From Ottelia alismoides (Eukaryota > Streptophyta > Magnoliopsida > Alismatales > Hydrocharitaceae), in the NCBI GenBank assembly GCA_037367405.1, contig JAZKJV010009322.1, positions 1 through 64,000 on the forward strand: a DNA stretch of 64,000 nucleotides, given 5' to 3'. The notes beneath the pieces were generated by a model. That model saw only the letters and a list, made by a program, of their open reading frames with translations. It was not told the DNA's origin and searched no databases. The position numbers and the translations under genes were made by a program. The first letter of the stretch is position 1, and the number at the start of each line of letters is the position of its first letter. Shown one piece after another: positions 36,151-48,896 of this stretch.

Positions 36151-36640
36151 TAGTTGATAATTTTCTTGTTTTCTTCTTCTTTTCAATCGTTCTTCTTCCG
36201 TAAAGCCGCATTCATCCCATACATCATTGATATATTTAGGACATGCTTCATCCAAAGTATAGGGGGGATGAGTGCATTCAGGTGCTCATTCTTTGATCCC
36301 TCACCTATCTCCTCAACTTTTGACATTCTTTCTATACTTAGGGATATTTTACCCTAAGTATAGGGGGAGACAAATCGAGCCGTTGAGTTATTCATTTAAT
36401 CGTTCCCACCCTCAACCCTCCCTGCATTTGTATACAGACTGTTATACTTAAGATTAATTGATGCTAAGTATAGGGGGACGACCGACTTCCTATTATTTAG
36501 TCATTGTAGTATAGAGTTTTCTATACTTAGAACGATTTATGTGTTCCTTTCTCTTCGATCGATGAGAACATAGCTCCAGCTAAGTATAGGGGGGTCAATA
36601 TATACTGAATATATATTTTAGCCATAACTCGTACTTTCGT
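36151..36640 (+). repeat. Element C PPT-like hairpin array
   Basis: Four copies of ctaagtataggggg lie at about 36,255, 36,355, 36,464 and 36,584. The second forms a perfect stem with 12-bp arms (36,332-36,343 and 36,352-36,363) and an 8-base loop. The third forms an 8-bp stem (36,443-36,450 and 36,465-36,472). The spacing is about 100 bp. The motif equals the terminal PPT at 38,407. Confidence 0.8.
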
Positions 36641-38406
36641 ATTTTCAATAAATATGGCCAAACATTGTTAAAATATATACAAATTCATTAAAATATTTAA
36701 TAACAAATCATGTTTAGTATTCCTCAAATTCTTTTTGTATATAATGATTAATACATCACGTAAAAATGATTTGCAAAATGTTTTGAAAATCTTATTGAAA
36801 AATATTTTGAAAACTATTTGAAAAATATTTTGTAAAATGTTTTCAACCTTTGAAAAATAATTTGTTTTTTAAAATTTCTTTTCCGTATGTGAAATAAAAT
36901 ACTTTGAAACCTATTAGCAAATGATTTGAAAATGGTTGTAAAAATATTTTGAAAAATCTACATATATTGTTTGAAAAACCTTTGCAAAATAAGTGTTCAA
37001 ATACTTGTAAATATTTGTAAAAATTACTTGTAAATATTATTTTAGACTATAGTCTTCAAAACTTATCTATAAATTTATTTTTCAAATAAGTTTGAGTAAT
37101 ATATATATATATATTACACTCAAATTCTTGCATTATTATATTTATAAAAATGTTTACTTATCCCTTGTAAATTCTTAAAAAAAACTACCCTTGTATATAT
37201 AAGATGCATCCCCACATAAATATTTATACTTGTTTTCTTAGCCAAAAACTTTTGTTTTTCAAAAACCACAAAAAACATTTACAAAACCAAAACATTCGTA
37301 AAAGTCTTTTTTGAAAAAAATGCAAAAACTTTTACAAAAATCAATAAAAAGTTTAAAAGTCTGAAAAATGGCATCACAAAAATTATTTTTATGCATTGTA
37401 CATAGCATGAGCATTTTTTGGAGTAATCTAGGCAGTTTAACAAGTTCAAATAAAGTCTGAAGATTGGAGCTTATTATAGACCTTAATGCACTTAATTTGA
37501 AAGGAACCCATTGAGGACCGGAATTGGAGATACTTCAGGTCACCTTGACTTAATTCTTTAGATTCCATAAGACTATGTTCATGAGTCAATTCAATGTGCC
37601 TAAATAGAACCTTTCATATCATTCGTACGGATCTTGAGACAGTGACTTGACTGGAAACCTAGCACTTAGCTCAACCTAGATGGACAGTTGAAAAGTATTG
37701 GGTTCTAAGTTAGGACGATGCAAGGCCGCTTCGTCAAGGGTGGCCCAGGAACCGTTATTGGGGATAGTCGACACCAGTACTCTAACCCACTTATTTTGAT
37801 AACAATGATATCTAAAGACTGGAAATGGATTGAAACGGTTCTTTGGATGAGGGATGGTCTACCGGCGCAACTTTTTTCCAAGACCCAGAAAAGTGGGTAG
37901 AACAAAAGATGCTATATCCATCGGGGTACAAACAAGATGCTATGCAAAATAAAAGAAAATATCTAAAGAAGCCTTCAACCAAAAATTCCACAAATATGAG
38001 CTCCAGAAAATGGATGCTTCTTGGTGAAGATTTGGTTACTCTGACCAACTTCACGTGGGAGTGAAGACTACACAGATCCATTCCCATTTCTTTTCCCATT
38101 CTTCTAACTATTATCTCATTCGGTTGTAAAGATCGGAAGCACATGACCTTAGAAGGAAATATCTGACTCCATGAGGATGAGTTATTGGAAGAGCAAACAC
38201 CTTGGTAGTTCAATGGTTTTGTCTGGGGAGAGCTAAACAATTTCACACACATGGTTATATTATTTCAATGTAGCAAGAGTATGCGACTGAGAGAATGGTT
38301 TGGACCTGGCTGTGAATTGGACTGAATAATAGGAGTATGGAACCTAAGGGTTGTCGTGTCACAAATCCTTAGGTTCTATACCTTCATTCTTCTATTATTC
38401 AAAGGC
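36641..38406 (+). other. Element C 3' non-coding region
   Basis: It contains the TTTGCAAA-like array (36,763-37,080 and again about 37,240-37,370) and then about 1 kb (37,440-38,400) that aligns in order with 42,180-43,290 of B and with 54,000-55,120 of E. Athila-like elements can carry an env-like gene here. I see only short frames (37,718-37,900 and 37,843-38,064) that are not kept in the relatives, so none is called. Confidence 0.7.
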
Positions 38407-38419
38407 AAGTATAGGGGGG
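38407..38419 (+). other. Element C polypurine tract
   Basis: AAGTATAGGGGGG lies directly before the 3' LTR and would prime plus-strand DNA synthesis. The same word precedes the 3' LTR of B and, reversed, flanks the LTRs of E and F. Confidence 0.85.
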
Positions 38420-41400
38420 TAATGAATCTCCATTTCATCGCCTTCATTCATTCATTTTGGCCTTTAAACCCTACCTGAATGCATGAATACATCATTAATT
38501 TATCAAAATAAACATTCATTATTCATACTAAATACTGTAAAAAATATTGTATGTTCCTGGTATTTATTGCCAAAATAAAAGAATAAGGAAAGAAAGCAAA
38601 AAGAGCGAAGCGTCAAGGACACGGAAGTAACCCTAGCCCTCGAGACTCGGTCATCATGATGACTTTAGTCAAGAAGGAAAACTCAAAATGTATCAAATCA
38701 CTTTAATTGCATATAACTTTTAATAAGCTATTTTAATGAAGACATTTTCAGATTTTTTGGAGTCAAGACGTGAAAGTTAGGTCCGGACCCCTATTGTACA
38801 ATATACCTGAATAAATATTCATCTTATTTATTCTTATTTATAATTTTATATTTGTACAATTTTGTACATATTTTTTTATTATATATACACATTAAAACTA
38901 AAATAAATCCATAAATAAAATAAAATAATAAAATAAAATAAAATACATAGATGAATATACAATAACTATATCTATATAATATACACCTATATTTACTTAT
39001 GTGTATAAATTCTATATAAAAATATAATAAAAATATATTTAAGTATATAAAATAAGTTGTAAATATATAAAATAACAAAATAAAATAATAAAATAAAAAA
39101 TACAGATCAAAATTAAAATACACAAAACATAGAAGAATATATCTATAAATATACCCCTCAAAGTAACTTGTAATTACTAAGCTCTATAAAATAAATACAA
39201 ATATGTATAAAATATTTAAAAAATTAGAAACATTTTTATTATAAAACCTAAAAATATTAAAATCAATTCTTATTATTATTTATTTTCCAAGACATTTTTC
39301 CTTGGATTTTCCTGGCTGGTCCATGTGGACCAACCAGGCACCGTCTTTTGTTGATCCAGGTCAACTATCCGACCCTCCTGACTTTTGTCAGACCATCACG
39401 AGTGCACAACTTCTCCAATTTCTCCATGCCACCTTCTTCATCCATTGCTCTCGAGACCATCACCTTCTTGTAGCCATTACGTACCTCATCCACGCCTACC
39501 TTCTAATCTCCACCTACCCATCACCATCTCCATGCCATTGATCCTCGAAACTCGTTCAACACTTGCCTATAAATATAATCCCTTCACCCATTTTGATTTT
39601 TGATCACATTTAACCGGTCTTTATCCCCTCATATCACTCCTATGAGCTTCGCCATGGTGAAAGCAAGGTAGAGCTTTTGATCTGCAGTGAGGAAAGGCAA
39701 GGGGGAGGCGTATACACCCCATCGCTGGAGCTCCTCCGACCATATCTGCTCCTGGCTTCTCAGGCGGGTTGATCCCCTCTTCTATACATTCATAGGTAAT
39801 CGTGTAGTGTAGATAGCATTCTGCATCATTAATTTGAAGTTGAATCAGTCGAGTAGCGCTCAAATAGAAAATCCCCAATTCCTAGAGCTAAGACTTCATG
39901 TCAAAATCACAGTGATCTGACTGTTGATCGGTATCGACTTTCACACCTTCTCGTTCCCCCTCGCCTTCTCCATAGAATCCTCACTCCATCCAAATCAGAT
40001 CCATCATGGATCTAGGACTTGGAAGCTCCCTCTGCCGCATTCACCGGAGCTCCCCCCTCCATTCCATTTCCCCCGTCATTTCGATTAATCCTTGGGTCGA
40101 GGAGATAGCCCTTGCACCCATGAGTGTTTTGGTTCTAATTCGTAGGGCTGAGGATGTGTCTGGAACCTAAACATCCACTTGGAATCGCTCCAAGTGGTTC
40201 GACCTCGCAGGAGCATCTAGGGCCCCCTCGTGTTCCTTGGACCTTGTCGTCGCACGAGGAGGAAGCCCAGCTACCCGCTAGGTATGTCAAAGGAATTAAA
40301 GACCGCCAGAGCGCAGAGAACGACAGATCAAAGACCGCTAGAGTCGTGTTCTTACATGTTCTTGCAAAGCCCCTCATCATCGTTCGATCAAGAACAACGA
40401 TCCAGATCTAATCTGGACCGTTGAATAGCCACGAAGGGGTATGCGAGGGGACCGCACGATCAGACATATGGCACTCCGTGGACGGTTGAATCCCCAATGT
40501 TAAGTGTGTAAATTTCATAGTCACCCTCTACACTTTTTGTAATTTCTTTAAAGTCCTGTAAGAATTTTATGTAGTTTAAAAACTTGTGGACAAATTGCAA
40601 TTAGCTGCCTAAATTTTTTTTAAATTGCAATTTAGTCCCTACTAAAGTCATATACATGTGCATGTTTTATCTTCTGAAAATTGCATGTAAGCCCTCGTAG
40701 GTTATTGTAATTGTCTTTTAATATATAGAATTTAAATAACAATGTTAAATTTTGGGTGAAATTGCATTGTGATCCTCACCTTTAAATATATTTGTAATTA
40801 TACCCCTACTAGGCCACTAAATTTTTTATGAGTTGTTCTATTTAATTAAAATAACTATTGAGCTCATAAATTCATGCAAAAATAGATTTTAGCTCTTGAT
40901 GTGTTGTAGATTCACACAAGTTTTTAGATCTTCCTTTTTGGACTTTTCCTATTTTATAAAAAAAAATAACACTTTTATTCCCTATTTAGCTTATAAAATA
41001 CCAAAAAATATAAAATCATCTTGAAAAACTCCCAATAATATATATTATGCTTTTTTAAGTATTTTTATCCTTCAGGCCAAAAAACACTAAAAAGAGAAAA
41101 GAAAATGTTTGAAAATCTATAAAATTCTAATAAATTCAAAAAATATTGCTTTCTATTATTTGAATTTATTTTTTTATTATATATATTAAAATTGATTTGG
41201 AAAATTTTGACTTAATTTTCTATTTTTAATTTTCATTTCAACATCAGCCTATTATTTTACCCCTATTTTAGGGTGCTTTTGGCTTTAAAAATATATAACA
41301 ATTAGCAAATTACAATAAAAATCACAAAACCAGTAAAAAATATTTAAATAAAAAATACTTAATTCTTTAACTTTTGATTATTTTTTATTATATTTATATC

Positions 41401-41862
41401 TCTCTTATCTATTATTGTATATATACTCCTATATATTTTATATTATATATTTAAAAAAGAAATATAAAAATATAAATATAAAATATAAAATATAAAAAAA
41501 CAAAATTAAAAACAAAAAATAAAAAATAATATAAAAATATAGAATTAAAAGCCTACATCATTAGGGTAATATTGTGCCTACATATATATACACCCTAATA
41601 TTATTTATTCACTATTCCTTTATAAATAATATTGAGTGCTACATCGTGTGTTCCTTGTGTTTCATACCCTACTCTGCTTGTCACTATACGACCATTTTTG
41701 TAGGTTTTATAATAAATTTTGATCTACACTATATTTTCATTGCTAACTTATTATTGTGGTTTAATTGTTGAATATGACGATATCCTTGAGCGGTCGCTCC
41801 TACAAATGTTGATCTGCCCTGTGGTTTGGCAAGTCCCTCTGGGATCACCTCGTTGCATTTTA
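38420..41862 (+). repeat. Element C 3' LTR
   Basis: It is 3,443 bp, from TAATGAATCTCCATTTC (the TG start mutated to TA) to ..cgttgcatttta (the CA end mutated to TA). It contains a mutated palindrome at 39,311-39,338, TATA at 39,568-39,577 and the G+C-rich middle. The roughly 900 bp at 40,150-41,100, missing from the 5' LTR, include lines with gtccctact- and ccctcgtagg-type words. After 41,862 the sequence returns to B. Confidence 0.87.
39568..39577 (+). promoter_or_regulatory. TATA box of element C 3' LTR
   Basis: TATAAATATA, identical to the box at 26,168 in the 5' LTR. Confidence 0.65.
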
Positions 41863-43291
41863 GGTATATATATATCTATATAAATAATCGCATATCTCTT
41901 GTAAATTCTTAAAAAATCAACTCTTGTAATTGTAAAATGTATCCCCGTGTAAATATTTGTACCTATGTTTTCTTCCAAAAATCATTTATTGTGAAAAAAT
42001 CTAAAAACATTTTCAAAACTAAAAATACGAAAAACATTTGCAAAAATGATTTTTTAAAATTGCATAAAATTTGCAAAACCTTTTTTCAAAAATTCATAAA
42101 AAGTTCAAAAGTTTGAAAATTGCATCACAAAAATACTTTCTGCATTGTACATAGCATTTGCATAACATGCACATTTTTCGGATTGAGTTTGATAACTGAA
42201 CTAGTCTAAGTAAAATCTGAAGATTGGAGTTTGGTTGGATCGTAAATATACCTAATCATAGGGAATTGGAATCTCGGTACCTTGGGTATGGTTGACTTAA
42301 TTCTTTGAGAATCACGAGACTTGTGCAATGTTGTCTTGACTGCCTAAGTAGAGTATTTCAAAGCACACGTACGACTCTTGTTGATAATGACCTAACTCGA
42401 AAACATGTACCTTTCTCTAGGCTCAAATCACTTGGAGTGGTGAGGGTATTGGATTTACCGGTATGAGATACACACAAGTGGAAATATTTGTCCTCGTATA
42501 GGGAGGGAAGTACACCCCAACCCATTCAGTGGCATCGATGTCTAATGACATGAGAGTGTGGGTTGCATTAATGCTTCAAAAGAGGGATAGTCTTCTGGAT
42601 CAAGAGGAAAAACTCCTTATGTAAATGTTGTTGTATATAGTATTTCAAAAAGAAAACTCTAAAAAAGTGGACATGCCTGATTGAAAATAAAATGCCAGAG
42701 TGTACACATTTGTATAGTCAATAAGCAAGCTTGAGCTTCAAAAGTCATATCATGTGAGCCTACAGCTGGACGACTTGACTACACCGGTCATGCAACCCCA
42801 GATAGGTAGCTACACTGGTTACCGTCCATACTTTTCTTCATCCCCTCCTCTTGAGTTGGTTGCCACTTGAACATAGAAGGGAATACCTCGATCCTTGAGG
42901 AAAGAGTTGCTGGATTGGGGGATCATTGGGTTGTCATATTGGAGAAGTCAGTCTCTTTGTCATTTTAGTTGGGAAGAGCCACTATCACACACATTGTACA
43001 AGTGAGACTCATAGTCATATGGATTTGCGTATGAGTTGAAGTATTCTGACCTTGCTATTAAGAAAACTTGAACAGAGTTTTGGGATTCTTGAAGGTTGTT
43101 GTATTTCAAATCCATTTCCCAATGATGTTTTGATAACACTAAAATTACAAAGATCCGACTTAAGCTCCAAACTTCGATTTTATGAAGACAAGTTTGAGAA
43201 TTAAATTCAATCCACTTTCTTTCTTCTTATTTTATTTGTTTTTATTTTTCAGCACCTATTGCATAAGTGTTTGCTATTGACTAGCAAAGGC
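41863..43291 (+). other. Element B 3' non-coding region, continued after C
   Basis: It resumes with ctatataaataatcgcatat..cttgtaaattc, matching 37,120-37,180 of C, and includes another TTTGCAAA-like array at 41,985-42,130. The segment 42,440-42,720 closely resembles 54,540-54,840 of E on the other strand (shared words gagggaagt, caccccaaccc, gcttcaaaagagggatagtc and gtggac-gcctgattg). No open frame explains the conservation. Confidence 0.75.
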
Positions 43292-43303
43292 AAGTATAGG
43301 GGG
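43292..43303 (+). other. Element B polypurine tract
   Basis: AAGTATAGGGGG is immediately before TGATGAATCTCC, the start of the 3' LTR. Confidence 0.87.
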
Positions 43304-44940
43304 TGATGAATCTCCATTTGATCACATTTATTATATTATTTTGGCTTAAAACCGTAACTAATGCATGCAAATAGCATTAATTTGCAAAAATTAACATTCA
43401 TTCTTTATTCCATTTATTGTGTATAAAATATTGTTTTTTAATGCCAAAATTATATAATAAAGAAAAGAAAAAGAATAAAATGTCAAAGGTATTTTGTGAC
43501 CCTAAACCCCGAGATCTAGACATCTTGATGACTAGGTCGATAAGGAATAACGTAGGGGAGATAAGGTCCAAAAATCACCAATAATATCCATTCTTTTATT
43601 CATCATTTCTTCATTTTTGGGACCTATTTTATTTTCTACTTTTTATACCTCAAATAAAGAAACTTTGTACATGAAAGTTGTAGATAATAATATTTAGAAA
43701 AACGCAAAATTAATTTCATTTAAAAATAATATATATTGTACTTTTTATACTCTAAATAAAATGCCAAAATCTCAAATTCTCAGACCCATATCTCTCAAGC
43801 GAAAACTCAAAATGTATCAAAATCACCTTTAATTATATATAACTTATAATAATCTATTTAATGAAGGTAGTTTTATATTTTAGGAGTTAAGTTGTGAAAG
43901 TTAGGTTTTGGACCCCTATTTTATAATATGCCCGAATAAAATATTCATTTTATTTATTCCTTATTATTTTTATAACTTTGTATTTTTATTATTTTGTAAA
44001 TAATATTTATATAACATATGGACATCTTAATACTAGAATAAAACCATAAAGAAAACATCAAAATAAAAATATGTATACTAAATACACATATGAATATACA
44101 ATACATATACCTACACAATATACACCTATATTTAATTAAGTATAAATATTATTCAGAAAAATACAATAAGAATATATTTATGTATATAAAAATAAGTTAT
44201 AAATATATAAAATAAAATCAAAAATATAAAATAAAAATTCTCAAAAATCTATAAAATATCCTAAAATATTTTTCTCTATTTTGGATTTTGTATTTTGGGG
44301 TATTTTTGGGTATTTTGATTTGATATTTTTAAAAGAAAAAATACTGATTTTTGTTAATTTTGCACTATTTTGAACTTTACTTCCAATTAGAGGTCCTTAA
44401 ATTGGGCATAAATTCCCAAAAAACACAAAAATAGTACACAAATATTTAAAATCCAAAAATATTTAACTCTGTAGATTTTAGTTATTTTTAGTTATATTTA
44501 TATCTATATCATCCTATAGTGTATATACAATCTTATATATTCGTATATAGATAATTAAAAGAAAAAGAAATAAAATAAGAAATATATAAAAATATAAAAT
44601 AAAAAACAGAATATAAAAACATAAAAAAAATATAAAAAAATATAAATACTAAAAAACCCACAAAACCATAATTGGCTACGTAATTGAAAAGAAAAATTCT
44701 TAAGATTGATTGGTATATCTCATCTTCCTCTACACACTTATTTTCTGTGTTCGACCCCTACTTACTTGTCACTATACATCTTTAGTAGGGTATAATAAAT
44801 CTTGATTCACACTTGCTTGCTTGATTTATTCATTGTATAGGTTGATTGTTGATTGAACGCAATCGTTGAGAAGTCATCACAATGATTGAGTCCTCGCCTT
44901 GTTAGGCTCATTTTAGACCTCTCATTTTTTGCCTTCATCA
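43304..44940 (+). repeat. Element B 3' LTR with large internal deletion
   Basis: It runs from TGATGAATCTCCATTTGATC to ..gccttcatca, 1,637 bp. It follows the 5' LTR from 43,615 (11,503) to about 44,225 (about 12,110) and again from 44,236 (about 14,285) to the end. About 2.2 kb, including the palindrome and promoter section, is therefore missing. The five bases after it, gccac, would be one side of the target duplication; the other side is lost with the left end of the 5' LTR. Confidence 0.87.
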
Positions 44941-47900
44941 GCCACTAACATCCATCATGTTATATCACTTCTTCGATATGGAAGTGTCATGGTAGATGAT
45001 CCAATACAACAACAAAGCAACCTTGAGTATTCCAAATACTCATCCATCCTTCATACTAGAAGACTTTGATAAGTCTAAAGTTCAAACCCTGATTTGACTA
45101 TCTCCTTTGGAATGTATCAATAGAATTCCCATTTGATAATAGGACGACAATATTAATCATATGCTTTCGAAAATCATATATTAATATCTCGAATTTGTGT
45201 CTTTCTTCATAAACAAGAAAACCATGCATGGAATTCATTTTGATCCCAAAAAATATCAGGAGTGAGCTCTGTTTGGTTTATCAACTATGAACCTCTATGA
45301 TTCCTTCAAGAGATCATACATCTCATCTGAGTTCATATGCACACCAACGTGCCGGTATATGGACCTTGGCTAGGTCACCAACCTATTCGTACGTCAAATG
45401 TGCATATTCAGGCATATAGATGCATACCTATCTCAGGTCAAAGGATGTGTGCTTGATCATGACAGTTACAATTCAAGTCTTATTTTATCTCGACCTCATC
45501 AAGTCAACTCTTTAACTTGATTATTCCAACACTTTCGAATCTACATTCCTATGTAGAGGACATGCACCAAGAAGTCGGCTGGAAATCAGTCTTTAGAGAA
45601 AGATTGTCATCTTTTTCTCAGGCTGGAGATCTTTATTAAATATCACATGTTTGAATTCAGTACTGTCCTCCCAGATACATGGTATTCAATATGGTCATGG
45701 ATATAACCATAATTGTACTAATAGACCTTAATAATAAAGTGCATTCATTCAATTATTTATTTCATTTCAGATGGACATGATAAAACAATGAATTTTATTG
45801 TATTAATGGGTCGTCGAGGGCTCACATGTCCAACATGAGACTTAGGGAACACCGACTCAAAAGTTCGAATAGTTGATTTTGCGGCTGCAAGTTCAAGAAG
45901 TTGTTGAGGAATCTCTGTCATCTATGCATTGGTTTGCTCAATACAAACATCACAAGATGGGCTACTCCATCGAAAATTTGATACCCTATGAATACTGGGA
46001 AATCCATTCCCTCTTCATATGGGATTTGTTGTTGAACTGGCACTGACCCACTCTACAAATTCTTATCTTGAACCCGAGGTGCATCGAACTACCTGAAGTG
46101 CTCCTAACTAAATTGAGTTAGTGGAATAAGTTAATGATAGTGAACCCACTTAAATAGTCTAGTGGGAGGAGCAATGGGTTCTCTCTTCAATGACCATGAT
46201 TCCAATCCCACCCTCTCCCTTAACTTGTAAAGAAAAGTTCAAGATAATAGCTTACACATTAAAACACGAGAGAATACAATGATTGTGGTGCAATCTCAAA
46301 TTTTATAGGAGTTAACACGTAATTTAGAATAGGTGGCATAAGTGTAAAAGGCCCTTAAATTATTAGATTGGTTATGCCACAATTTATAAATTATAATTTT
46401 ATCGTTTTTTTTATTTTTTTAAAATCATTCGGTTCATTTAAGAAAATCGATAACCAAGAAGACTCAAGCTTAATTTATATATCTCTCGAGTATTGCCTTC
46501 CAACAAGGGGATGGATAACTATTTATAGAGGTACCTTTCTAAATTCAAAGGTAACCGGGTGTAATATTGAATGGTTATATATAGGGTGTCTATGCAGAAA
46601 TCGCTAAAAATGTGGCATTATCTTTTGAACTACTTGGAAGCTTTTGCATGGTTGTTGTCGAAGTGGTCCAGATGTAAGAATTCGAAAAAATTCTAAAGGT
46701 TGCTTTGCAGTTGTCGTAAATACCAAATACCATAAGGTGAAGTTGAATTGCAGAAGTCTATGAGGGTATGAATATGAACACCAAAAAAAAAATATGAGGA
46801 AAAAAATCTAGAAGGTTGGTATTTAGATTTGTTGATAAGCATACGGATGACGTGGAGGTGACCATTGCAAGTTGAACGAAAACATGCAAACCCCTGTTAT
46901 GAAAACAGATCAGCCATGACGTGATGCTCACGTCGACTTGAAGTTGGTTAGCAGCTCTTTTGAAAGGGACCCGTCTTCACGACTCCAACTCAGAAACATA
47001 TGGGAATCTCTTGCCAATATCTGAATTAAAAACCACTGCTACTATAATATTTCCGATGTATGATGGAGTCACGTTGTTTTAAATCCGGAAATTTTCATTT
47101 AAGCAGAGAACGCGCACCGGGAATTTTTGTCGTTTGAGTAGACAATACGAAGAAGACGTCACTTCCGTTTAATAATAACATTATTTGATAATTTTTTTTC
47201 TATGTAGTATAAAAAGAAATGGAATAGTGGACTAATATAATCATGGCAATCACCATGTTCGACGGGTCCGAGGCGTTATACGCGTAGAAGTAAAATCATT
47301 CGAGTGAATATTAAAGATCTAATAATGTTGACAAGTATTCGATGAGTCGCAATCATGTATTGTTACAATGGGAAGAGATTGCAAAAGGAAGCTTCTGAGC
47401 AGCTTATAATTACACTTTTCCTTCGGAAGGAACTCATCTTACTCTGTGTGCCCTAATAATTGTGAATCGATTAAAAAAAACTTTAATAGTGTATTATGTA
47501 TCTGGTCTAAATTCAAATTGTCAGCGAAGAATCTTGATTCATTCTCGTTAGATTTTTCGCCTGATTAAATTTGAGATAGCATTCGTTTAGGGTAGTTATT
47601 TGTATGCATACTTCCCAAAAGGGCCATCATTCAAAATTTGACAATTATTATTTTCAAAAAGATGTTAAAATGTTGTATGATAATCTTCTCCCTTTTGTGA
47701 TGCAATATAATATCCTCTACTTGCATATGCACAGTTCTTTTCGCGATATTGTTCATCACTAATTTTTAGTAGTATTAAGCTCCATCTTTCCACTACTAAG
47801 GGTTCAAGACTTCCTGCGAGGTAATGTTCCCTGAGCCATATATTTACTCTTTCTTTTGGTGAGCTTTACAAATTATATTCTTTTTAGAGAGTTAGAAGTA

Positions 47901-48702
47901 ATTTTTTTGAGGGGCATGTTCAAGTATTGCACGTAGTTTATCCAATTAATATGTAGCTTCTTCTGCATCGACTAATATTGCATGCCTAAACTCTTATATA
48001 TTGGAATGTTGCTGAGCTGATGGTTCATGTGCAAAGAAGTATCTTACTGCTTTGCCATATTATACTAGTTTCATTTGTCAAAAATTGGTGAGGGCTTGCT
48101 TGTTGAATAAGCTGTCAACTCGAATATCACTTTTCTAGTCTTAGATTGTTATTGAGTATTTGACTGTGACAATTTCTTTGGTTCAAACCAAATTGAACCA
48201 TTGACAACCACCAAAAAAATATGTAACTTTACATTGTCAAGTAGTGACCTCCTATTCTAACCCGCTCTCACACTTTGTAAGTATTAGACATGGAATCGTG
48301 TCTAAGATATTACACCTAACATACTTATATCACAACATCTTCCTTGCAAAATGCCATAGGAATCTCGTTAACACTTCTATGAGTACCAACTAAGGTCATA
48401 ACATGCCTAGAATAGTATCAAGTCAATGCAATTTAAGAATCTCTTATGAGCCCCTCTAATAAGTACAGTTCTAAGTTATTACACAAACAAATTGACTCTA
48501 AGTGCAAATGAAACTTACACTATACTATTGCATAGATTCCAATATTGTTGGAGGAGCAATGCAAACAATACAGAAGATGATCGGTCCAAACAATATAACA
48601 AAACAGTAGAAATGTAAACAAATTGGATAGAGAACTATGTAAGGATGCAAAAACCGAAGTCTCCAAGTCATTAATCTAACCCTAGTTGTCGTGCCTCCAA
48701 CA

Positions 48703-48716
48703 CCCCCCCCCCCCCC
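48703..48716 (+). repeat. Poly-C run
   Basis: Fourteen C in a row in otherwise AT-rich DNA. It may be real or partly a sequencing or assembly artefact. Confidence 0.8.
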
Positions 48717-48760
48717 AACGTCATTTTTATATTGTTTTTACCCTAAGCGATAAGAAGTGA

Positions 48761-48896
48761 GTGTTATAATAACATAAGGAAGAGACATAGTCATAACAAA
48801 GATAGGAAGTAGTGGAAACGTAGACATAGTGTTATAATAACACAATGAAAAAGACAGTCAAAACAAAGATAGGAAGTAGTGGCAATGTAGACTTAC
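48761..48896. repeat. Two-copy tandem duplication, 68-bp unit
   Basis: gtgttataataaca at 48,761 recurs at 48,829. Both copies continue with acaaagataggaagtagtgg and end in tgtagac or cgtagac. The copies differ at several positions. Confidence 0.85.

Larger units (their letters stand above)
24750..41862 (+). mobile_element. Element C: Athila-like Ty3/gypsy element nested in B
   Basis: Complete in outline: 5' LTR 24,750-27,565, PBS, leader, gag, protease, RT, RNase H, integrase, 3' non-coding region, PPT and 3' LTR 38,420-41,862, about 17.1 kb. It sits in the 3' non-coding region of B. No PPT precedes the left LTR and the right LTR is followed by 3' non-coding sequence of B, which fits insertion and argues against tandem elements sharing an LTR. 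TATAT before the left LTR and again two bases after the right LTR is a possible 5-bp target duplication, though the flank is low in complexity. Confidence 0.85.
11503..44940 (+). mobile_element. Element B: Athila-like Ty3/gypsy element, split by nested element C
   Basis: It has two segments, 11,503-24,749 and 41,863-44,940. The first holds 5' LTR, PBS, leader, gag, protease, RT, RNase H, integrase and the start of the 3' non-coding region; the second holds the rest of that region, the PPT and the 3' LTR. Joining the two across C restores the order seen uninterrupted in C itself near 37,080-37,180 (a TTTCAAATAAGTTT word, then about 50 bp, then CTTGTAAATTC). The 5' and 3' LTRs resemble each other more than they resemble the LTRs of C. 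Without C the element would be about 16.3 kb. The reading frames are heavily broken. Confidence 0.85.

Noticed and set aside
38824..39123. 99-codon hydrophobic minus-strand ORF rich in Tyr and Phe
   Set aside because: It comes from low-complexity AT-rich U3 sequence, which gives such peptides by composition alone.
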